A DNA stretch of 5,292 nt from Nitrospirota bacterium. GTDB lineage: Bacteria > Nitrospirota > Nitrospiria > Nitrospirales > UBA8639. Below are positions 1-5,292 of this stretch, one piece after another; position 1 is the stretch's first letter; each line of letters opens with the position of its first letter. A program made the translations under genes and the position numbers. Location: assembly GCA_003235785.1 (NCBI GenBank), contig QJYE01000265.1, positions 1-5,292 of the forward strand, in the 5' to 3' direction. The notes beneath the pieces are model-generated. The model was not told the origin of the DNA, searched no databases, and saw only the letters and a list, made by a program, of their open reading frames with translations.

Positions 1-165
1 TTCCGGGAGAACCCCCACAAACTCGCTCTTATCATGACGCCATTTCCCTGTACCCGCAAATATGCCCCTCCTGCGTGGCCTGAACATCCTCCACCTTGGC
101 CCGGACCACTTCAATCTCCCGCATCCCGGTTTTCAAGAGTAAACAGATAATAATTTCCCAAAATT
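1..165 (-). pseudogene. Tyrosine recombinase (phage-type integrase) remnant, frameshifted, continues off left edge
   Basis: Read on the minus strand, about 155 down to 62 gives a peptide containing LLLKTGMREIEVVRAKVED. This matches the box I region of tyrosine recombinases (TGxRxxEv followed by a xxVED/DI motif). The arginine codon at 119-121 would be the first catalytic arginine. The reading frame then breaks near 58-62. One base further on, another frame gives LRVQGNG, which fits the following beta strand of these enzymes (usually VxGKG). A second one-base slip near 39-41 leads to RHDKSEFVGVLPE at the window edge. Two single-base losses within about 25 bp, plus a stop in the first frame at 32-34, indicate a dead gene. 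In the direction of the N terminus, similarity fades near 155-165 and an in-frame stop follows, so the N-terminal part is lost or unrecognisable. The remaining catalytic residues (HxxR, Tyr) would lie off the left edge. The family call rests on motif memory without alignment. Confidence 0.6.
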
Positions 166-442
166 GACCAAGGTCCTTTTTCTAATTTCCTCAAGGGAAA
201 TACGTCTTAAAAATTTCATCCCTCAAACGTCCATTTCCTTTCATCAGATTCAACGTCCCTGCTCCCCCAAATGGGGATCACTCGATAAGAAGGACCAGAT
301 AGCATCAATAACAGACAATATCGTTCACTCATCCAACACCTTTGCAGCCCGACCCCTCTGACCTCAAAAACCAAATCCGCCTCTTCCCTCTTTCTATAAA
401 AAGGACTGAAAACCTGTCATTTAGGGGATCAAGCACGCCGAG

Positions 443-463
443 ACGGCTATGCCCGTTCTTTTC
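443..463 (+). terminator. Weak hairpin followed by a T-rich tract
   Basis: ACGGC and GCC(C)GT around a TAT loop can form a five-pair stem with one bulged C. It is followed by TTCTTTTCC, so the layout resembles a short intrinsic terminator or attenuator on the plus strand about 200 bp before the sensor gene. The stem is short and bulged and the T tract is interrupted, so chance is a real alternative. Confidence 0.2.
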
Positions 464-528
464 CTACCTCATCATCTGCACTCCACATATTCCAATAAAG
501 GGCAGTAAATTCTCAGTCCGGGAACACC

Positions 529-569
529 GACAGAGTAGAGATGGAGCCATCCCTGCGTGAACCTCTGTC
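529..569. repeat. Nested inverted repeat in the leader
   Basis: GACAGAG at 529-535 is the exact reverse complement of CTCTGTC at 563-569. Inside that span a second short inverted repeat, ATGG (541-544) and CCAT (547-550), can form a small inner stem. The two could make a stepped stem-loop in an RNA leader or a cruciform in DNA. It ends 93 bp before the sensor start codon. The function is unknown and short repeats of this size also arise by chance. Confidence 0.35.
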
Positions 570-618
570 ATTTCCACAGAACATACACCAGAGCCAAAAC
601 CTCGTTACGGTCGATTTC

Positions 619-647
619 TTGAGTCCCCATACCTCTATTCCTACCAT
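619..647 (+). promoter_or_regulatory. Possible sigma-70-type promoter for the Amt-sensor kinase gene
   Basis: TTGAGT at 619-624 (four of six matches to TTGACA) lies 17 bp before TACCAT at 642-647 (four of six matches to TATAAT). If used, transcription would start near 653-656 and leave a leader of only about ten bases. That would agree with the absence of a Shine-Dalgarno sequence before the start codon. Both hexamers are weak, so this is only a candidate. No sigma-54 type -24/-12 element was found in the leader. Confidence 0.25.
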
Positions 648-652
648 GGTAG
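641..652. promoter_or_regulatory. 12-bp perfect palindrome immediately upstream of the start codon
   Basis: CTACCATGGTAG is its own reverse complement and ends 10 bp before the sensor start codon. It overlaps the candidate -10 hexamer and covers the place where a ribosome binding site would normally sit. It could be a half-site or operator for a dimeric regulator, or it could be coincidence. No regulator was recognised that binds this exact sequence. Confidence 0.3.
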
Positions 653-662
653 CGTCAATTTA

Positions 663-3600
663 ATGCAAGACCCTTCTTCACTACTGGATATTTTGTGGAT
701 GCTCATTTGTGCGGCCCTCGTCATGCTGATGCAGGCAGGGTTCACATGCCTGGAAACCGGCCGGGTTCGGGTTAAGAATAGTATAAACGTCGCGATCAAA
801 AACCTCGTTGATTTTTGTACCTCCTCTCTAGGCTTTTGGGTTATCGGATTTGCCCTCATGTTTGGTCCTACGGCAGGAGGCATGATCGGGACTGAGGGAT
901 TCTTCTTTAATGCTCACAACCAACCATGGCTCTGGGCTTTCTTTTTCTTTCAAATGGTCTTTTGTGGCACCGCCACCACGCTGGTCTCCGGCTCCGTCGC
1001 GGAACGCATGCGATTTACGGGATATTTGGGCACAAGTCTGATTGTGTCCATTCTTATTTATCCCATCATGGGTCATTGGATGTGGGGAGGGTTGGCCACG
1101 GGGCAGACGACCGGGTGGTTAAAGAGTCTTGGATTTATTGACTTTGCCGGATCAACAGTCGTCCATTCGGTTGGCGGGTGGGTCGCCTTGGCTGCTGTGA
1201 TGATTATTGGTCCACGCCTGGGACGCTTTTCTGACAAGGCCGCGCCAATCCAAGGGCAAAACATTCCTCTCGCCACCCTAGGTGTCTTACTCGTCTGGTT
1301 TGGGTGGTACGGGTTTAACGGAGGAAGTGCTTTCGAGTTTTCCCAAAACGTCCCACATATTTTAGTAAATACCACGCTGGCAGGAGCCACTGGTGCATTA
1401 GCGGCTCTGGGTTTGAGTTGGTATCTTCTCGGTCGGCCTGAGGTTGGCCATGCGCTCAACGGTGCCCTGGCCGGACTCGTTGGCATCACCGCCTCCGCTC
1501 ATATCATGAGCCCGGAAGGCACAATCCTGATTGGCGCTGGAGCAGGGATGATCTGCGTCAGCGCGACACTTCTTCTCGAGCATTTCCACATTGATGACGC
1601 GATCGGGGTCGTACCTGTCCATGCCTGTGCAGGCGTATGGGGCACCATTGCATTTCCCCTATTGAGTGATCCAGCCAGCTGGGGCACAGGCTTAAATCGA
1701 TGGGAGCAGTTGGCGATTCAATCTCTGGGAAGCGGCGTGTGTTTTTTCTGGGCATTTGGGGTGGGCTTTACCCTGCTCTGGCTCATGAATCGATGGATTC
1801 CTCTGCGTGTCACAGCCGAAGAAGAACACATCGGCCTCAACATGGCTGAACATGGAGCCAGCACCGCCATATTGGATCTCCTAGGTCAAATGGAGGAACA
1901 ACGACAGACCAACGACTTTTCTCGTCATGTCCCAACAGAACCTCATACCGAAGTTGGGCAAATTGCTGAAGAATATAACCGGGTATTAGACACCATTAAC
2001 GAAGAACAGCAACAACGGCAGCAGCTGGATGATTATCTTCAGTATTGCGCCAGCCTGGATTCTCTCTTCCAGCAAATTGCCAAGACCACCCACGAACCAT
2101 CGACGGTGGAAGAGGTCATGCAAGTCAGTATGGATTTAATCTGTCGAAAAATCGGGTGGCCTATCGGACATTTATACCTCCTATCCGAGGAGTCCACCAA
2201 CCAACTTATGTCTACGCCCATCTGGCACCTGGAACACCCTGAACGCTATCAAACATTTCGTGACATCACCGAACAGACCAATTTTCAGCGAGGAGTGGGG
2301 CTACCCGGTCGGGTTCTGGACACGGGGAAGCCGGATTGGATTCATGATGTCACTAAGGATCCAAATTTTCCAAGAGCCCAAATGGCCCAAGATATTGGAG
2401 TCAAGACAGGATTTGGGTTTCCCATTCTCATTGAGGAACGCGTGGTCGGAGTCTTAGAATTTTACTCACCAGAAACCATAGAATTAGAACCTAAATTATT
2501 AGAAGTCATGGGCTATGTTGGAGCCCAGCTTGGTCGCGCAGTCGAACGGAGACAAAGAGAAGCTATTTTACTTCGTGCCAAAACTGAAGCCGAAGCTGCC
2601 GCAAAAACCAAATCTGATTTTCTGGCGACAATGAGTCATGAGATTCGAACCCCAATGAATGGCATCATCGGGATGTCAGACATTTTACTCAATATGGATC
2701 TGACGATGGACCAGCAGGACTGCCTGCTCACCATTAAGGATTCCAGTGATGCGCTCCTGACCATTATTAATGATATTCTCGACTTCTCAAAAATTGAAGC
2801 CGGCAAACTCACCCTCGAAACGATTGACTTCGACATTCGGGATACACTCGAAGGCATCTTAGATCTTCTCGGATTTAAAGCCCAGGAAAAGGGTCTGGAG
2901 TTGGTCGGGCTCATAGATCCCACCATTACCACCTCAGTTCAGGGGGACCCCACCCGTCTGCGCCAAATTCTGATGAATCTTGTGGGGAATGCTCTGAAGT
3001 TCACCGAAAAGGGAGAAGTAGTGGTCAAGGTTCACCTTGAAGAAGAATCTGCCAACCATATACTTCTTCGTTTTACGATTACTGACACCGGCATTGGACT
3101 GACGCCGGAAGGATGCTCTCGCCTCTTTCAGGCTTTCAGCCAAGAAGATAGTTCAACGACACGGAGATATGGAGGCACTGGATTAGGCCTTTCGATTTCA
3201 AAAAGATTGACGGAACTCATGGGTGGAACCATTGGCGTCAACAGTCAACTAGGCCAAGGGAGCTGTTTCTGGTTCACCACACGCTTGGGCCTTCAAAAGG
3301 ATCTTCCCTCACCAAATATAAAAACACCCGATAAACTTGAGGGAATTCGGATTGCCCTCATCGATGACAATCCTGCGAACAGACAACTGCTTCGTCACTA
3401 TACGAATCATTGGGGCATGCAGAGCTGTGAAGCAGAAGACGGATCCAAGGCCCTTACCTTGCTTCGGGAGAAGGCCGAAAGAGAAGAAGCATGTGATGTC
3501 GCAATAGTGGACTTGACGATGTCCGGTATGAATGGTCTCCAGCTGGCCAAGACTATCAAGGCCGATCCACAACTGAGTTCCATTCGACTAATCTTGATGA

Positions 3601-4601
3601 ATCCTTTGGTGGACAGGGTGGAATCAGAAACGGTCCTTCGGGCAGGCTTTGCCGCCCATCTGACCAAACCCATCCGATTCCATCAGTTGCACCAATGCTT
3701 GTTGAATGTCATGAGGAGATCCGCAACCCTACCACCAACCACTCTCAAACAAGAACCGGAGGCTACACTCAAAGGACCAGCCCTTCGCCTCTTACTGGCC
3801 GACGACAACCTCGTCAATCAAAAAGTCGCTGTCCGTATGTTAGAAACACTGGGCTATCAGGTTGATGTGGCGGCCAATGGGCTTGAAGCGGTGGAAGCGG
3901 TGACACGAAATTCGTATGCCGGGATCTTAATGGATTGTCTCATGCCGGAGATGGATGGCTTCGAAGCCACGATGGCGATACGCAAACAAGAGGAACACGC
4001 CTCCCTCCCCATCATTGCGATGACCGCCAATGCCATGCAGGGTGATCAGGAAAAATGCCTTGCAGTCGGGATGAATGCCTTTTTATCAAAACCTGTGAAA
4101 TTACAAGACCTCAAAGGTCTGTTAGAAAAATGGATTCCTCAAGACTCATTGACAGATCAAAGCCTGGGAACACCCCACGTGGCTGAAGCCCTTACCCCTT
4201 CTCCTGAAACCGCTTTGTCAGGGCCAAGCCATCTACCGCCATTGGATCTAACGACGCTCAGCGAGCTTCGACAATTGGGAGGAGACAATGATCCGGAATT
4301 TGTGAACACCGTGGTGAACCAATTTCTCCAGGATTCTGAAATACATTTCGCTGGCATACAGCAGGCAATAGAGGAAAATAACGGTGATTCGCTCCGAAAA
4401 ATCGCGCATGCCCTTAAAGGCTGCTCACAAATCATAGGGGCCAACCCCCTTTCCGAAATCGCCTTCCACCTTGAAGAGATCGGGCGAACCGAAAACTTAA
4501 CAGAAGCTGAAGCCGACCTCAAAACCCTTCGGTCCGAATTGAAACGAGTGCACACCGCCCTTCAATCCGAATTAGCTCCCGCATCTCCTGCCATCTCCTA
4601 A
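663..4601 (+). CDS. Ammonium-sensing hybrid histidine kinase: Amt transporter-HAMP-like-GAF-HisKA-HATPase-REC-REC-HPt
   Basis: Residues 1 to about 380 are an Amt/MEP/Rh channel with about 11 membrane helices and no separate signal peptide. By comparison with E. coli AmtB the ammonium-path residues are kept: F100 and F218 (gate), W141, D160, W215, S222 and the twin histidines H168 and H320. Residues about 380-447 are a charged, HAMP-like linker (EVGQIAEEYNRVLD). A GAF domain spans about 470-625 and a short coiled coil follows. HisKA has H659 in SHEIRTP. The HATPase shows the N box (NLVGNALKF), the D808-T-G-I-G box, the F box and GGTGLGL. REC1 (about 895-1018) has D901, D902, D950 and K1002 but Asn980 where Thr/Ser is usual. 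REC2 (about 1040-1158) is complete, with D1047, D1048, D1091, T1121 and K1143. HPt carries H1249 in AHALKG. The likely role is an inner-membrane ammonium sensor passing phosphate H659 to Asp to H1249 to an external regulator, comparable to Ks-Amt5 of anammox bacteria but with more relay modules. ATG 663 is the only plausible start, since the frame upstream has no ATG, GTG or TTG back to a stop at 558. No Shine-Dalgarno is visible. The stop of a five-codon frame (646-663) overlaps the ATG. Whether it still transports ammonium is unknown. Confidence 0.95.
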   Translation: MQDPSSLLDILWMLICAALVMLMQAGFTCLETGRVRVKNSINVAIKNLVDFCTSSLGFWVIGFALMFGPTAGGMIGTEGFFFNAHNQPWLWAFFFFQMVFCGTATTLVSGSVAERMRFTGYLGTSLIVSILIYPIMGHWMWGGLATGQTTGWLKSLGFIDFAGSTVVHSVGGWVALAAVMIIGPRLGRFSDKAAPIQGQNIPLATLGVLLVWFGWYGFNGGSAFEFSQNVPHILVNTTLAGATGALAALGLSWYLLGRPEVGHALNGALAGLVGITASAHIMSPEGTILIGAGAGMICVSATLLLEHFHIDDAIGVVPVHACAGVWGTIAFPLLSDPASWGTGLNRWEQLAIQSLGSGVCFFWAFGVGFTLLWLMNRWIPLRVTAEEEHIGLNMAEHGASTAILDLLGQMEEQRQTNDFSRHVPTEPHTEVGQIAEEYNRVLDTINEEQQQRQQLDDYLQYCASLDSLFQQIAKTTHEPSTVEEVMQVSMDLICRKIGWPIGHLYLLSEESTNQLMSTPIWHLEHPERYQTFRDITEQTNFQRGVGLPGRVLDTGKPDWIHDVTKDPNFPRAQMAQDIGVKTGFGFPILIEERVVGVLEFYSPETIELEPKLLEVMGYVGAQLGRAVERRQREAILLRAKTEAEAAAKTKSDFLATMSHEIRTPMNGIIGMSDILLNMDLTMDQQDCLLTIKDSSDALLTIINDILDFSKIEAGKLTLETIDFDIRDTLEGILDLLGFKAQEKGLELVGLIDPTITTSVQGDPTRLRQILMNLVGNALKFTEKGEVVVKVHLEEESANHILLRFTITDTGIGLTPEGCSRLFQAFSQEDSSTTRRYGGTGLGLSISKRLTELMGGTIGVNSQLGQGSCFWFTTRLGLQKDLPSPNIKTPDKLEGIRIALIDDNPANRQLLRHYTNHWGMQSCEAEDGSKALTLLREKAEREEACDVAIVDLTMSGMNGLQLAKTIKADPQLSSIRLILMNPLVDRVESETVLRAGFAAHLTKPIRFHQLHQCLLNVMRRSATLPPTTLKQEPEATLKGPALRLLLADDNLVNQKVAVRMLETLGYQVDVAANGLEAVEAVTRNSYAGILMDCLMPEMDGFEATMAIRKQEEHASLPIIAMTANAMQGDQEKCLAVGMNAFLSKPVKLQDLKGLLEKWIPQDSLTDQSLGTPHVAEALTPSPETALSGPSHLPPLDLTTLSELRQLGGDNDPEFVNTVVNQFLQDSEIHFAGIQQAIEENNGDSLRKIAHALKGCSQIIGANPLSEIAFHLEEIGRTENLTEAEADLKTLRSELKRVHTALQSELAPASPAIS

Positions 4602-4707
4602 AGACTCAATAAAAGATCTCCGGATCAAGCTGCCGAGGTGCTCTATTAATCACATATCCCCAAGTGGTAACTCCCTAGATTGCTACAGGGAGTAGCAAGC
4701 TTAAACT
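4602..4707. other. Intergenic spacer with a short inverted repeat
   Basis: This spacer lies between the kinase stop and the IS30 remnant. ACTCCCT at 4670-4676 and AGGGAGT at 4687-4693 form a perfect 7-bp inverted repeat with a 10-base loop. No T tract follows, so it is a poor intrinsic terminator; it may be a transcript-end hairpin or chance. No gene is visible in the spacer. Confidence 0.4.
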
Positions 4708-4858
4708 ATGAACAAAATACTTGCCTCCTCTACATTCTTCTGTGCCCCCTACCACAGTTGGGAGAAAGGCAGTGTGGAGCAGGTCAACGGGTTGATCAGA
4801 CGGTTCTTGCCCAAAGGCACCAATTTCAATGAAATGGAGCCGGCGGCCATTCAGCTGA

Positions 4859-4863
4859 TTGAA
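4859..4863. repeat. Target site duplication, left copy (TTGAA)
   Basis: TTGAA directly before the left terminal repeat is repeated directly after the right terminal repeat at 5036-5040. Keeping only one copy makes the IS30 reading frame continuous, which supports a true target duplication of 5 bp. Confidence 0.7.
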
Positions 4864-4871
4864 CCCGAATC

Positions 4872-4951
4872 CCGCAGTTGAATTTTTTGAAAATATGAAG
4901 AGCTGGCAATGGGCCTTGAAAATCAATGAGTTTTAAGACATTCAACTGCGG
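4872..4951. repeat. 12-bp perfect inverted repeat inside the MITE-like element
   Basis: CCGCAGTTGAAT at 4872-4883 is the exact reverse complement of ATTCAACTGCGG at 4940-4951, giving an 80-bp stem-loop unit in the left half of the element. It may be a second, internal copy of the terminal repeat produced by a deletion in the parent IS or by a nested insertion. Confidence 0.6.
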
Positions 4952-5018
4952 CGTAGTTAAAATTGCTCAAGATGCAGCCAAGGCCGCTACTCCATAAACT
5001 TGCTTACAGTTATTTTTC

Positions 5019-5035
5019 CAACTGCCGAATCCGGG
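5019..5035. repeat. Right terminal inverted repeat of the MITE-like element
   Basis: CAACTGCCGAATCCGGG is the imperfect reverse complement of the left end (14 of 17 positions agree). It is followed at once by the second TTGAA copy and then by the resumed IS30 coding frame. Confidence 0.7.
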
Positions 5036-5140
5036 TTGAACAGTTGTTGAACAACCGAACAAGGAAGTGCTTGGAGTATCGCACGCCCTATGAGGTTTTT
5101 CGAGAAGCTCGTGGTGCACTTGACAGTTGAATGTGGGTGT

Positions 5141-5292
5141 CACTCGATTCACTTTTTCCAACGGCTCCCCCTTAGGCAGAGCCCTGGCTACTTCGGACTT
5201 TCGGTTGGCAATCCAGCGTTTGTGTCTCCTTAACGATATAGGCACCTCCAAATGCCACAAAATAGGCAATTCAATGCGTCCAATCAATTTCC
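5141..5292 (-). pseudogene. Probable N-terminal helix-turn-helix fragment of another transposase, cut at the IS30 end
   Basis: The minus-strand frame is open from the right window edge and includes RRHKRWIANRKSEVARALPK followed by GEPLEKVNRV. The pattern RRxxRWxxxRKxEVxxxLxxGEPLxxVxR is typical of the first helix-turn-helix segment of IS3-type OrfA proteins and related transposase DNA-binding subunits. The usual next part (xxVPxxxLxxWR) is missing. The frame instead runs into sequence that is antisense to the IS30 remnant, so the match ends at about 5141. The upstream residues (IGRIELPILWHLEVPIS) were not recognised. A start may lie at the GTG read from about 5246 or beyond the edge. The call rests on a pattern of about 30 residues and could be wrong. 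Confidence 0.4.

Larger units (their letters stand above)
166..640. other. Long non-coding stretch upstream of the sensor gene
   Basis: No open frame here looks like a protein. The plus-strand frames at 164-361 and 342-560 give low-complexity, Pro/Ser-rich translations with no recognisable motif and no ribosome binding site. The minus strand is broken by stops. The stretch is pyrimidine-rich on the plus strand in several places (for example 381-395). It may combine decayed mobile DNA on the left with the true leader of the sensor gene on the right. The secondary-structure candidates inside it are listed separately. No tRNA, rRNA or known riboswitch was recognised. Confidence 0.6.
4864..5035. 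mobile_element. 172-bp MITE-like non-autonomous element inserted in the IS30 transposase remnant
   Basis: The left end CCCGAATCCCGCAGTTG (4864-4880) and the reverse complement of the right end, CCCGGATTCGGCAGTTG, agree at 14 of 17 positions. The element is flanked by the direct repeat TTGAA. The length plus one duplication copy is 177 bp, a multiple of three. Excision in silico joins the codons for AIQLIE to QLLNNRTRKC, the expected IS30 sequence. No transposase fits in so short an element, so it must have been moved by an enzyme acting elsewhere. Inside, the left-end sequence CCGCAGTTGAAT (4872-4883) recurs inverted at 4940-4951, and TTGAAAAT occurs twice (4887-4894, 4916-4923). The parent IS family was not identified; the 5-bp duplication and C-rich ends are compatible with several DDE families. 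Confidence 0.75.
4708..5130 (+). pseudogene. IS30-family transposase, C-terminal fragment, interrupted by a small insertion
   Basis: The first part (4708-4863) encodes FFCAPYHSWEKGSVEQVNG followed by LIRRFLPKGTNFNEMEPAA. This is the conserved C-terminal part of IS30-type DDE transposases; the glutamate in SVEQVNG is the expected third catalytic acid. The second part (5041-5130) encodes QLLNNRTRKCLEYRTPYEVF and ends REARGALDS-stop, the usual IS30 C terminus. Between them lies a 177-bp interruption (the 172-bp inserted element plus one copy of a 5-bp duplication). It puts a TGA at 4879-4881, but removing it restores one continuous frame. Only about 80 codons remain. The N-terminal DNA-binding part and the first two catalytic aspartates are absent, so the gene is dead. 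GTGCACTTGACAGTTGAAT (5114-5132) at the 3' end resembles the IS30 terminal repeat, which often overlaps the end of the gene. The left break lies near 4708-4732 and its exact position is not clear. Confidence 0.8.

Noticed and set aside
395..400. TATAAA as a -10 promoter box
   Set aside because: No acceptable -35 hexamer lies 16-18 bp upstream, and it is about 260 bp from the start codon.
396..460. Possible cyclic-di-GMP riboswitch or similar leader element
   Set aside because: The segment has a few suggestive bases (AAAAAGGACTGAAAACC, CACGCC) but lacks the conserved ACGCAAAGCC-type core and the paired helices.
164..560. Two small plus-strand open frames (164-361 and 342-560)
   Set aside because: No ribosome binding site, no recognisable motif, low-complexity Pro/Ser/Lys-rich translations, and mutual overlap in different frames. 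They look like chance frames in non-coding DNA.
166..662. Sigma-54 promoter, expected for a nitrogen-responsive gene
   Set aside because: No GG-N10-GC pair with the usual TGGCAC/TTGC context was found in the leader.
641..4555. Many minus-strand and alternative-frame open frames inside the sensor gene
   Set aside because: All lie inside a gene with strong domain evidence and none shows a conserved motif.
4670..4693. Terminator for the sensor gene
   Set aside because: The 7-bp stem is perfect, but no T tract follows and the loop is large, so it is recorded only as an inverted repeat.
4675..5287. Minus-strand frames at 4675-4926 and at 4967-5140
   Set aside because: They run antisense to the IS30 remnant and across the inserted element, so they are by-products; only 5141-5292 has a motif pattern of its own.

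Overview
The window is dominated by one very large plus-strand gene (663-4601). It encodes a 1312-residue fusion of an ammonium transporter (Amt/MEP/Rh family) to a complete hybrid sensor-kinase phosphorelay. Everything else is non-coding or decayed mobile DNA. Base composition is about half G+C. The protein is of the Amt-sensor-kinase kind known from nitrogen-cycling bacteria such as anammox planctomycetes (Ks-Amt5 of Kuenenia). A Nitrospira-like or other Gram-negative environmental chromosome would fit, but nothing here fixes the taxon.

Layout. Positions 1 to about 165 (minus strand) hold a frameshifted remnant of a tyrosine recombinase, recognisable by its box I arginine region, which continues off the left edge. 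Positions 166-662 hold no convincing gene. They contain a possible leader hairpin, a nested inverted repeat, a weak promoter-like pair and a 12-bp perfect palindrome just before the start of the big gene, which has no Shine-Dalgarno sequence. The sensor gene follows. After its stop there is about 100 bp of intergenic DNA. Positions 4708-5130 encode the C-terminal end of an IS30-family transposase, split by a 172-bp MITE-like insertion (4864-5035). That insertion has 17-bp imperfect terminal inverted repeats and a 5-bp target duplication. Removing it with one copy of the duplication exactly restores the transposase reading frame. On the minus strand, 5141-5292 looks like the N-terminal helix-turn-helix part of another transposase, cut where the IS30 remnant ends.

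How it works together. The Amt part keeps the residues that bind and conduct ammonium in E. coli AmtB. Ammonium binding or passage is probably read through a HAMP-like linker and a GAF domain to a HisKA/HATPase kinase core. Phosphate would then pass through one or both receiver domains to a C-terminal HPt histidine and on to a separate response regulator. No such regulator lies in the window, so the output is unknown. The mobile remnants on both sides mark a region of repeated insertion and decay. They do not by themselves show that the sensor gene was transferred.
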